From NCBI GenBank assembly GCA_913063495.1, contig CAJXXT010000027.1, forward strand, positions 1 to 38,633: a DNA stretch of 38,633 nt, in the 5' to 3' direction. Position 1 is the stretch's first letter. Each line of letters opens with the position of its first letter. The stretch is from an uncultured Gammaproteobacteria bacterium. Lineage in GTDB: Bacteria > Pseudomonadota > Gammaproteobacteria > Pseudomonadales > Ketobacteraceae. Below the pieces are notes generated by a model. The model saw only the letters and a program-made list of their open reading frames with translations, had not been told where the DNA came from and did no database searches. Positions 1 to 8,700 of the stretch are shown one piece after another. The position numbers and the translations under genes were made by a program.

Positions 1-540
1 GATACAGGGGCAAGTTTTGCTTGGGCAATACATTACCTTCACCCTTTTGATCGCCGAATGATGGGGAGTCGTAATGCGCACGGTGGTTTGTTTCGGGCGT
101 GCTTAGAATTTTCATCAATGGGGTGGGCTATTGGTTGTTCGGTTGGCGCTGCGTTAGCAAAACGAGACCAACCCATGGTGTGTATTACGGGTGACGGAAG
201 TTTGCTAATGAGCGGGCAGGAAATTACGGTAGCGGTACAAGAAAGTCTACCTATTATTTTTGTCGTATTGAATGACAGTTCACTGGGTATGGTAAAGCAT
301 GGTCAAAGGTTAGCAGGGGCTGAACCCGTAGGAACTGACATACCCCCAGTGGATTTTGCTGCTTCTGCAAGAAGTATGGGGGCGGATGGGTATACGGTTC
401 ATTCGCCTAAGGATTTGCTTGTGTTAGATGGGAAGTTACTGACGTTACAATCAAGGCCAGCATTGCTTGATGTGTATATTGATCGGGAGGCCGTTCCTCC
501 AATTTCTTCGCGAATACGATCACTTAAGGGAGGCGTATGA
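1..540 (+). CDS. Thiamine-diphosphate-dependent enzyme, acetolactate synthase-like, C-terminal part (5' end outside window)
   Basis: The frame is open from the first base, so the gene starts upstream of the window. The visible 179 residues form the C-terminal pyrophosphate-binding domain of a ThDP enzyme. The Mg/ThDP motif begins at GDGSLLMSGQE and ends about 26 residues later at the LND asparagine, followed by SSLGMVKHGQ. This layout is typical of the acetolactate synthase / oxalyl-CoA decarboxylase / benzoylformate decarboxylase superfamily, whose members decarboxylate 2-oxo acids or cleave 2-hydroxyacyl compounds in the cytosol. The substrate cannot be read from this fragment. The stop overlaps the next start in ATGA, so it is probably co-translated with two citrate-synthase-like genes. 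That makes it more likely part of a dedicated pathway than a housekeeping ilvB. Confidence 0.85.
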   Translation, partial: DTGASFAWAIHYLHPFDRRMMGSRNAHGGLFRACLEFSSMGWAIGCSVGAALAKRDQPMVCITGDGSLLMSGQEITVAVQESLPIIFVVLNDSSLGMVKHGQRLAGAEPVGTDIPPVDFAASARSMGADGYTVHSPKDLLVLDGKLLTLQSRPALLDVYIDREAVPPISSRIRSLKGGV

Positions 541-1415
541 AGGAGAAAATAACAACGGCTTTTTGGAATGAAGTGGCTGAGCCTGATGATCCTTATAGCG
601 CTGAACGCTGTTATTGTTCTGGATACGATGTGTACGGGGACTTGATTAAAAAAGCGGCGTGGTTAGATTATCTATATTTACTATTTAAGCAAACAAGACC
701 AACCCAGGAACAGAGTGCTCTGTTAAATGTTTTAGCTATTGCTGTTGCAAACCCAGGGCCTAGAGAGCATAGCGTGCAAGCAGCCATGAGTGCCGGGGCT
801 GGTGGCTCTGGTGCGGCAGCAAGTTTAATGGCGGCCATTGGTGTGGGCGCAGGGAATTTAGGCGGTGCACGGGAAGTTTTTCATATGATGCAGGCCTGGC
901 AGCGTTGCGGTAATAACCTCCCGCGCTGGTTGGAGTATTTTGCTGGTTTTTCTGAACAGAATTGCTCGGCATCAGATGTCCAAGAGTCATCGGGTGATGT
1001 GTGGTTGCCATTAGAGCATCCACCTGGTTTTGCCCCCCATGGCGTACGTTGTGCGCAACCTGTTAAACAGACGTTAACTCGGTTGGTAGAGTGTTATAAA
1101 GAGAGCAATAGAGATGGGCGTGGTGGGGAGCATACGTCTTGGTTGTTGCAACATCGCGAAGAATTGGAGGTTGCTGTGAATATGCCGTTGGCGATGACCA
1201 GCGTGATAGCCGCGGCGATGTTGGATTTGGAATTCGATGCGGAGCAAGGGGAGATGTTAACACTGCTTCTGCGTCTACCAGGGGCCGCGGCTCATGCGCT
1301 GGAGCAGCGAGAACGCGGATGGAAAAGCTTTCCGTTTCATGGAGATGACTTAACAGTAACCAATGACCCGCAACGAGAGTTACCCATAGCCCCGGTGAAT
1401 TCCAGTGAAATTTGA
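537..1415 (+). CDS. Citrate synthase / citryl-CoA lyase-like protein, first of two tandem paralogues
   Basis: A 292-residue protein with partial similarity to the citrate synthase fold. The stretch NPGPREHSVQAAMS (residues 73-86) corresponds to the family's DH-x-NAS helix. GVGAGNLGGAREVF (102-115) aligns with GALKGPLHGGANE, but the catalytic histidine of GPLHGGA is absent. The C-terminal RLPGAAAHALEQ matches the small-domain end, where citrate synthases show AH-x-xEQ. Before it, the usual catalytic Asp of the VDF motif is replaced (LAMTSVIAA). The protein is shorter than ordinary citrate synthase (about 370-430 residues). It starts at an ATGA overlap with the ThDP enzyme and overlaps the following homologue by 11 bp. 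Either it acts as a heteromer with its neighbour or it catalyses a different acyl-CoA reaction. The fold call is fairly secure; the function is not known. Confidence 0.65.
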   Translation: MKEKITTAFWNEVAEPDDPYSAERCYCSGYDVYGDLIKKAAWLDYLYLLFKQTRPTQEQSALLNVLAIAVANPGPREHSVQAAMSAGAGGSGAAASLMAAIGVGAGNLGGAREVFHMMQAWQRCGNNLPRWLEYFAGFSEQNCSASDVQESSGDVWLPLEHPPGFAPHGVRCAQPVKQTLTRLVECYKESNRDGRGGEHTSWLLQHREELEVAVNMPLAMTSVIAAAMLDLEFDAEQGEMLTLLLRLPGAAAHALEQRERGWKSFPFHGDDLTVTNDPQRELPIAPVNSSEI

Positions 1416-2256
1416 AGGGGGAATAGACAAACTATCATTTTGGGAAAATAACTGGCTAACCGATATGGGCGGGTGGTTTCCGGGTGAACGTGTTGTGTTA
1501 CGTGGGCAGGATATGTTTTCTGAGTTAAAAGATTTAACGTGGATGGGGCAGTTAATGCTGGGAATCTGCGGTCGTCAATTTGATGAAAAACAAGTGCAAT
1601 TATTTGATGGTATTTGGCGTATTTCCACGAGTTTTCCTGATCCTAGGTTATGGAATAACAGGATTGCAGCGTTAGCGGTTTCTGCGCGTAGCACCAGTAA
1701 TTTAGGGGTTAGTGCAGGGCTTGCGGTTTCTGAAGCAACGATTTATGGGCATAGACCCTTGTTAGCAACGATGAAATTTTTGTGTTCAACTCAGGAATTG
1801 TTGGAGCGAGGTGAACCGTTAGCGTCTATTCTGATAGAGCGTCTTAACATACAGGTTAATGGGCGACCAGGATCAGGAAAGAATCGTCAGGTTGCAAAAA
1901 TACCGGGTTTTGGGCGACCTATTACAAAACAAGATGAGCGAGTTATTCCATTGTTGGAGTTTGCGGAAACACTCGGTTTTAGCGATGGTGTTTACGTGAG
2001 GTTGGCAAATGATATTGAGTCAATGCTGCAATCGTTTGGGCATAATCTTCGTATGAACATCTCAATGTTGATGGGGGCAATGTGTGCGGATCAAGGGTTA
2101 ACCCCCCGACAGTATTATCACTATATAACGTTGTGCTTTAGCGCTGGAATTATGTTTTGCGCACGTGATGCGGAAAAAAAACCAGAAGGTTCATTTTTTC
2201 CGCATCGCTGTGAATGTATTGACTATCAAGGTCCAGGGATGAGGGATTGGGAATGA
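1405..2256 (+). CDS. Citrate synthase-like protein, second of two tandem paralogues (GTG start)
   Basis: A 283-residue protein starting with GTG inside the previous gene. Residues 72-118 resemble the citrate synthase helical core, ending in IYGHRP (113-118) where GPLHGGA is expected, so a histidine may be present at a shifted place. KIPGFGRPITKQDER (165-179) is the family's K-x-PGFGHRVYK segment, with the catalytic histidine replaced by Arg-Pro. LRMNISMLMGAMCADQG (215-231) occupies the VDFYSG site without the catalytic Asp. The two tandem proteins differ from each other, which suggests a specialised pair rather than a recent duplication. The stop overlaps the start of the TonB-dependent receptor. 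A downstream ATG (1465) would delete conserved N-terminal residues, so GTG is preferred. Confidence 0.6.
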   Translation: MKFEGGIDKLSFWENNWLTDMGGWFPGERVVLRGQDMFSELKDLTWMGQLMLGICGRQFDEKQVQLFDGIWRISTSFPDPRLWNNRIAALAVSARSTSNLGVSAGLAVSEATIYGHRPLLATMKFLCSTQELLERGEPLASILIERLNIQVNGRPGSGKNRQVAKIPGFGRPITKQDERVIPLLEFAETLGFSDGVYVRLANDIESMLQSFGHNLRMNISMLMGAMCADQGLTPRQYYHYITLCFSAGIMFCARDAEKKPEGSFFPHRCECIDYQGPGMRDWE

Positions 2257-4439
2257 ACAGTAGTGTAGTAAACCAAAAAGTGGATCAAAGCTATAAAGTA
2301 AGGGGCAGAGTTATGGGCAAGGCTTTGCTGATGTGTTTTGTTGTCAGTATGGGTAGTGGGTTGTTGCTTTCTGGGCATGTAAACGCGCAATCGCTTGACG
2401 CCGATGATGAAGAAGCACTGTTTGAGCTTTACGGCGATGAAGATATGATCAGTGTCGCAACTGGCGCACGTCAATCTATCGCCAAGGCACCGGCCGTGGC
2501 GACAGTGATTACTGCTAAAGATATTCATGCTATGGGTGCTACAGATCTTGACGAGGTATTGGAAACGGTTCCTGGGTTACATGTTGCGAGACATAATTTT
2601 GGTTATGCCCCGATATATACCATGCGAGGTATTTACTCAAATTACAGTCCACAAGTTTTGGTGCTAATTAATGGAATACCTATTACCAATTTATACATTG
2701 GTGATCGCAATTTGATTTGGGGGGGGATGCCGGTTAAAGCCATTTCTCGAATTGAAGTCATTCGTGGGCCCGGCTCAGCGGTATATGGTGCGGAAGCATT
2801 TGCGGGAGTTATTAGTATTATAACAAAAACACCTGATGAGATTGAGCAAACAACGGTTGGAATTAGAACGGGAAGTTTTAATACAAAAGATGGTTGGATA
2901 TTGGCGTCTGATAGTTGGGGCGATACCGATGTAGCGTTAACGCTTGAATACCACAAGACCGACGGTCAGGATGAAAATATTGATACTGACGCACAAACAG
3001 GGCTTGATAACGCATTTGGAACTAATGTGTCATTGGCACCGGGATCTGTGAATTTATCGCGGGAAAATTTGGATGTACGGTTTGATGCAACCTATCAAGA
3101 TCTACGATTTAGAGCGGGATTACAACGGCGTAGAGATTTTGGGAATGGTGTAGGGGTTGCAGAGGCACTAGACCCGCATAACCGCTACGCGAGTGATCGC
3201 AGAAACTTTGATCTTACGTATCATAATGCAACGTCAGCTCAAGACTGGGATTTTACAGTTCAGTTGAGCTATTTAGACACTAGTCAAGAAGTTGAGGAGG
3301 ATTTAATTGTTTTCCCTTCTGGGGCGATTGTTGGGGGTGTATTTCCGAATGGGGTGATTGGCAACCCTGAAGTGTATGAACGGCATTCTCGTTTTAATGT
3401 ATCTACTTTTTTTACCGGTTTTGATCGCCATCAACTACGTTTTGGTGCAGGTTATTATTTGGGTGAAATTTATAAAGTAAAAGAAAGTAAAAATTTCAGG
3501 ATTGATCCGTCTACTGGGCTTCTTATTGCGCTTGGTAGCGAACTAGTGAATGTAAGTGATAGCCCTGCTGTATTTATGGATGAAGGGGATCGACAGAACC
3601 GTTATGCTTTTGTGCAAGATCAGTGGCGTTTTATTGAAGATTGGGAGCTTACGTGGGGGCTGAGGTATGATTATTTCTCAGATTTTGGGGATACGTTTAA
3701 CCCTCGTGCGGCACTCGTATGGTCAACACGACATGACCTAACGATGAAGCTGCTTTATGGTCGAGCATTTCGCTCGCCGAGTTATGCGGAGCTTCTTATA
3801 AAAAATAATCCCACAATTATAGGTAATCCGGAATTAAATCCAGAAAAAATTGATAGTGTAGAACTGGCTTTTGACTATCGACCTGTAGAAACCTTACGTT
3901 TAGGGTTGAATATATTTGCGTACCGGTGGAAAGACATTATTCAATATGTGCCTAATACTGATGCGATAGGCAGTACGGCACAAAATTCGGGTAAACAGTA
4001 CGGTAAAGGTTTTGAGGCTGAGCTCAATTGGCAGGTGACAGGAGAGTTGGATATTACTGGTAATTTTGCTTACCAGGACTCAGAAGAACGTTCTGAGGAT
4101 GGTAATGTTAAATCAGATGCTGCCAATTCGCCCCACCAACAACTTTACGTAGCCGCAAAATGGCGCTTTATTGAGCTTTGGTCTGTTCAGGCTCAAGTGA
4201 ATTATGTATTAGATCGCGCTAGAGCGGAAGGTGATTCTCGTTCTTCGATTGATGATTATGCTGTGATGGATCTCACGCTTAGATGTACTAGCAGCAACAG
4301 TAACTGGGGGGGGGCTGTATCGATACGTAACCTGTTTGATAGTGATGCCAGAGAACCAAGTCTATCAACCGGGTCAATCCCAGATGACTTGCCATTAAGT
4401 GGGCGAAGTATTTATGCGGAATTGGATATGCGTTTTTAA
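2253..4439 (+). CDS. TonB-dependent outer membrane receptor
   Basis: About 728 residues. The plug domain lies around residues 60-175 (AVATVITAKDIHAMGATDLD, TMRGIYSN, VLVLINGIP, IEVIRGPGSAVYGAEAFAGV), followed by a 22-strand-type barrel with FRSPSYAELL and NPELNPEKIDSVELAF. The chain ends in Phe, as outer-membrane barrels do. Such receptors import siderophores, vitamins or sugars using TonB energy. The ligand is not evident, and no clear TonB box was seen near the mature N-terminus. The ATG at 2253 overlaps the upstream stop (ATGA). A second ATG at 2313 has a good AAGG/GGGG ribosome site and begins directly with a normal signal peptide (MGKALLMCFVVSMGSG, cleavage near NAQ-S), so the true start may be 2313. 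Downstream lie a periplasmic binding protein and a hybrid kinase, which suggests a sensing or uptake role. Confidence 0.9.
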   Translation: MNSSVVNQKVDQSYKVRGRVMGKALLMCFVVSMGSGLLLSGHVNAQSLDADDEEALFELYGDEDMISVATGARQSIAKAPAVATVITAKDIHAMGATDLDEVLETVPGLHVARHNFGYAPIYTMRGIYSNYSPQVLVLINGIPITNLYIGDRNLIWGGMPVKAISRIEVIRGPGSAVYGAEAFAGVISIITKTPDEIEQTTVGIRTGSFNTKDGWILASDSWGDTDVALTLEYHKTDGQDENIDTDAQTGLDNAFGTNVSLAPGSVNLSRENLDVRFDATYQDLRFRAGLQRRRDFGNGVGVAEALDPHNRYASDRRNFDLTYHNATSAQDWDFTVQLSYLDTSQEVEEDLIVFPSGAIVGGVFPNGVIGNPEVYERHSRFNVSTFFTGFDRHQLRFGAGYYLGEIYKVKESKNFRIDPSTGLLIALGSELVNVSDSPAVFMDEGDRQNRYAFVQDQWRFIEDWELTWGLRYDYFSDFGDTFNPRAALVWSTRHDLTMKLLYGRAFRSPSYAELLIKNNPTIIGNPELNPEKIDSVELAFDYRPVETLRLGLNIFAYRWKDIIQYVPNTDAIGSTAQNSGKQYGKGFEAELNWQVTGELDITGNFAYQDSEERSEDGNVKSDAANSPHQQLYVAAKWRFIELWSVQAQVNYVLDRARAEGDSRSSIDDYAVMDLTLRCTSSNSNWGGAVSIRNLFDSDAREPSLSTGSIPDDLPLSGRSIYAELDMRF

Positions 4440-4474
4440 TGCATACTTTTTAGGCATTTTGGGAGAGGGACGTT

Positions 4475-4603
4475 ATGGTTAAGCAACACTATAAATCGGT
4501 AGCACTGGTTAGCAGAAGTTCAAAAGGTATCGGTAAGGCTATCGCGCAGGAGTTTGTGATGAAAGGCTTGCCCCTATTAAAAAAACAAAGGGTTATGAAT
4601 TAG
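4475..4603 (+). pseudogene. Remnant of a short-chain dehydrogenase/reductase (N-terminal 42 codons)
   Basis: A GGGAGAGGGA ribosome site precedes an ATG and 42 codons that read VALVSRSSKGIGKAIAQEF, then stop after MKGLPLLKKQ. This is the beginning of an SDR Rossmann fold, normally VALVTGSSxGIGxAIA, with the TG of the cofactor motif changed to SR. The remaining 200 or so residues of an SDR are absent downstream. It is best read as the leftover 5' end of a deleted or rearranged gene. A small functional peptide is possible but less likely. Confidence 0.65.
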
Positions 4604-4606
4604 CAC

Positions 4607-4640
4607 TGTGATGGCGTTACTGTGTGATGGGGCGTTACTG
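4607..4640 (+). repeat. Two-copy imperfect direct repeat, 16/18 bp
   Basis: TGTGATGGCGTTACTG is followed at once by TGTGATGGGGCGTTACTG, then by a weaker third echo (CGTAATGTTACT). It lies between the SDR remnant and the binding-protein gene and may mark the scar of the deletion that truncated the SDR. Confidence 0.6.
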
Positions 4641-4672
4641 CGTAATGTTACTTAGTTTGGTGGAGCCAAGGA

Positions 4673-5728
4673 ATGGTCTGTAACTATCTTATTAGGGTGT
4701 CTGGAAAGGCTATTGATGTCGCGATAATTCGTTTGCGGTTGATAGCACTCCTAGCTTTAAAGCGAGTCGTATTTTTATGCGTTATATTTTTGATGGCGAA
4801 TCAAAGTATGGCTGGTAATTTGGCGGTATTGTACCCTGAAATACGAGAGCCCTATCGACAGGTATTTCTTAATATTGCAGAAGGTGTTTCTGATAACTAT
4901 TCAGGCCCGACAACTCTGATGAGTTTGGAGAAGGGAGAGTCTGCAGAAGTTATCAATAGACGGTTAAAAAAACATAATATTGATGCCGTTATTACATTGG
5001 GCCGACGGGGTTTACGCGTGATTGAATCATTACCACCTGCGATGCCTAAAGCGGTTGTTGTAGGTGGGGTAATTGTTCACCCCAACGGGCACGGGTTAAA
5101 CGGAATTTCATTGTCTCCTTCTCCAGAACGTCTCTTGTCAACGTTGTTGAAATTACAGCCAAAGGTTAAAAATATTTATGTGATATACCAGCCGGGTCCG
5201 GGAGAGTGGTTAATTAAACGCGCTCAAAAAGCATGTGATAACTTAGGATTAACATTAACCATGCTGTCAGTAAGTGATATACACGAACAAGCGGCACAAT
5301 ATCGTAAGTTATTAGGCGATATGAAACGTGGAACGGATGCGTTATGGGTATCCCATGATAGTTCGCGTCTAGATAAAAGTATTATGAAAATGGTGCTGGA
5401 AAGATCTTGGCGCCGAAAGCTCACGATTTTTTCTAGCAATCTGGTTGATATGAAGCGCGGAGTGCTATTTTCTTTGTATCCAGACAACCATGCTATGGGT
5501 GAAAGCTTAGCAAGCATGATTGCTGCAATGGAGAACGCGATACATCCAGCATCGGGATCGACGTTGCAGCCTGTAGCAGACCAAGGTCGTCAACCGATAT
5601 CAACTTTTGGTATATCCCCCGTACGGGACTTATTAACTGCTGTAAACGTACGTACGGCGAATCATATTGGACTACACTTCAATAAAAAACAACGGAGTGA
5701 GTTTGGGATGTCGTATCCTTCAAAGTAA
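4673..5728 (+). CDS. Periplasmic substrate-binding protein, ABC_sub_bind (PF04392) type
   Basis: 351 residues with a positively charged start and a hydrophobic signal segment (ALKRVVFLCVIFLMANQ, about residues 28-44) ending near SMAG. The mature part opens with NLAVLYPEIREPYRQVF and contains IDAVITLGRRG, KAVVVGGVIV, LNGISLSPSPERLL, VKNIYVIYQPGPGEWL and DALWVSHDSSRLD, the two-lobe pattern of ABC_sub_bind proteins. No permease or ATPase gene is adjacent. It sits between a TonB receptor and a membrane hybrid kinase only 18 bp downstream, so it may present a ligand to the kinase rather than feed a transporter. The start is not certain; a GGTGGAG element about 7 bp upstream supports the ATG used. 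Confidence 0.8.
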   Translation: MVCNYLIRVSGKAIDVAIIRLRLIALLALKRVVFLCVIFLMANQSMAGNLAVLYPEIREPYRQVFLNIAEGVSDNYSGPTTLMSLEKGESAEVINRRLKKHNIDAVITLGRRGLRVIESLPPAMPKAVVVGGVIVHPNGHGLNGISLSPSPERLLSTLLKLQPKVKNIYVIYQPGPGEWLIKRAQKACDNLGLTLTMLSVSDIHEQAAQYRKLLGDMKRGTDALWVSHDSSRLDKSIMKMVLERSWRRKLTIFSSNLVDMKRGVLFSLYPDNHAMGESLASMIAAMENAIHPASGSTLQPVADQGRQPISTFGISPVRDLLTAVNVRTANHIGLHFNKKQRSEFGMSYPSK

Positions 5729-5746
5729 GTCAGGAGCTTAAATGTC

Positions 5747-8700
5747 ATGAACGTACCATCTAAAGTGTTACCGAATAACTTGGGGTTTCGGCAGCAATTA
5801 ATTCTTATTTTTAGTTTAGGTATTATTTGTTTAGCACTGGCAACGTCGTTGGTAATATCTTCGATTACCACTCAGGCAATGTATGAGCAAATGTTTAAAC
5901 AAGGCCGAAAAACAACCGACGCATTTTCTGAGCAGAGTACGTTAGCACTGTTATACCTTAGTGAAGATAATGCAAAAGATGCGGCTAAATCTACCATGGC
6001 GTTCCCCGACGTGACGGGGGTTGCGATTGTGACGGCCAATGAGAAATGGCAGTATGCGGAGGGGGTATCAACGGTTCCTTCAGGGGTAATAAAGAAGCGG
6101 CGTACAGAAAATCATTATAAGGAAACATCCAGGGCATGGTATTTCAGTGCGCCTGTGTATGCAGGGGCTGAGGAGTCAGAAAATGATTCCCATTTTGCGG
6201 GGGAACCTCAAGTTGAACTTGAACTTATCGGTTATGTCCGTGTTGTTGTATCTAAAGAACGTTTGGCTGTATTAACAACGGAAATACTGCAGAGTAATGT
6301 GTTGGTTTCATTTGGCTTTGCCGCTGTATTGCTTTTGTTATTATTAGGGATGACAAAGCGTTTGACCCAACCTTTGCATGAATTAGCTGAGGTCATGGGT
6401 GAGGCGGAAGAGGGTGATATTCAGGTTCGAGCGAATCTAAAAGGCTCTAAAGAAATTGTATTAATGGAGAAAGCCTTTAATACAATGATGAGTCAATTAG
6501 AACAAAGACAACAAGAACTACAACGTGCAAGAGATAGTGCTCTGGGGGTGGCAAATGCTAAAGGGGAGTTTGCGGCAACCGTGAGCCATGAATTGCGGAC
6601 ACCGATGAATGGTATTATGGGAATGCTGGACTTGCTGGAACGTTCTGAGGTTTCGCAACGACAAAAAGAATATATTAAAGTAGCCACACAGTCTGGCGAT
6701 GCGTTGTTGATGTTAATAGACGATATCTTAGATTTTTCTAAAATAGAATCCGGAAAAATGCGCATTAGTCCTGTGAACTATGATCCGCAGGAATTGATTG
6801 GTGACATTGTTGAGTTATTGTCTACTCAAGCAAAGCAAAAGAACTTAACCATTAACGCAAAAGTGGAACCAAAAATACCCAAAGTCCTTCGTGGAGATTC
6901 AGGGCGGATTCGCCAAGTGTTGATTAATTTGATGGGTAATGCCATCAAGTTTACTGAGCAAGGAAGTGTTGATGTTTCCATGATGATAGAAGGAGATTCA
7001 ACACTGCCGATGTTCCGGGTTGTTGTGAAAGACACCGGTGTTGGTATTGCAGAAGATGCACAGAAACGAATATTCGATGCATTCTCCCAAGCCGACGGGT
7101 CAACAACGCGAAAATATGGTGGAACGGGGTTAGGGCTAACGATTTGCCGGCAACTAGTCGAGTTGATGGGCGGTAAAATGGGCGTTAAAAGCGAACCAGG
7201 AAAGGGGAGTGCCTTTTGGTTTACCATGCCGCTAGATGCGGTTAACGATGAAGTTGTACACGATGAGTTGGGTGCTGATCAGTTAAACGGAGTGAGAGTA
7301 TTAATTGTTACACGAGAGCCAGTGTTACAAGAGCAGTTAACCGACTGCTTTGCTGAGTGGCAGTGCTTTTATCGAATAACAGGGGAAGGCCATACTGCAT
7401 TATCGTTACTGACAAGAGCAAGAGAGCAGGGGCGAGCCTATGATTTGGTCGTTGCAGATACGACCTTAACGGATATGTCATGTTCTCAATTTGTTGATGC
7501 TATTAGTAGCACACCTGATATTTGTGGTGTGAAAATTGTTGTGGTAGAAAACGGTGAAGATCAGGGGTTAACAGATGTCCATGGTTTGTTGAAAGTGGAG
7601 GCGTTTGTTGATGCAGAATGTTTTTATCAATCCATACTTGGGTTACTGGAAGTGCGTTCACCTATTAAAGTAGAGCGAAGGGTAACCTCTCCTGCTAAAA
7701 TACCATCGGTATACCTAGAGGAAGAAATTGCCGATATTGGTATGCCCCGAATTTTAGTCGTGGAGGACAACCACACTAATCAGCTGGTCGCATTAGGTAT
7801 GCTAGAGCGTCTTGGTTGTCATAGTCGCGTGGCAAATCAGGGAGAAGAAGCATTGTCGATGCTGGATCAGCAGCATTTTGATCTTATTCTTATGGATTGT
7901 CATATGCCAATACTGGATGGCTATTTAACGACTGAGACGATACGTAAAAAGGAGACAAAAGAATATCATTTGCCGATTGTAGCAATGACCGCTCATGCCG
8001 GGCGTGATGATAAAGAGCGCTGTTTGCAATCGGGGATGGACGATTATTTGCCCAAACCGATAAATTTTGATGATCTCAAACGTAAGTTGATGCATTGGTT
8101 GGGTGTTGAATTGGTAGAGAAAGATCCCGATGCATCACAAAAGGTGACGGCACCCGCTAAAGACCAGCCCATTCAACATGCATTGGATATCGAACGGTTT
8201 CAAACGCTTCGGCATCGTCTTGGGCAGAATTTTCCTCGAGTGATTGATTCTTTTCGGGAAAATACCCCTCTATATTTAGATAAGCTTAAGTATGCTCTCA
8301 AGCACACAGAAGAAGCTCAAGTTAGATATTTAGCTCATTGCATAAAAGGTAGTTTTCTAAATATAGGAGCATTGCCATTAGCCAATCAATGTGCGGAATT
8401 GGAGGTGCTGTGTGAGACAGGTATTCACGTTGAAGCCCATGAGCTTATTAAAGATATTGAAACGGGTTATTTGGAATTGCAACGTGTACTTAATAATCAG
8501 TTAACACAACAGGGAGAGAAGGCGAAAGAAATTCGCTACGTTCAGCCAACAATACTTATTGTTGACGATGACCCCGTGATGTTGTTGACGTTACATGGAA
8601 TGCTGGAGAGAGATGGATATTTTATTATAAAAGCAGACAATGGTGAAAAGGCCGTGCAAGTATGTCAGGCAAAAATGCCTGACCTGGTACTAATGGATGC

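Noticed and set aside
4673..5728. Part of a complete ABC importer
   Set aside because: No permease or ATPase gene is adjacent on either side.
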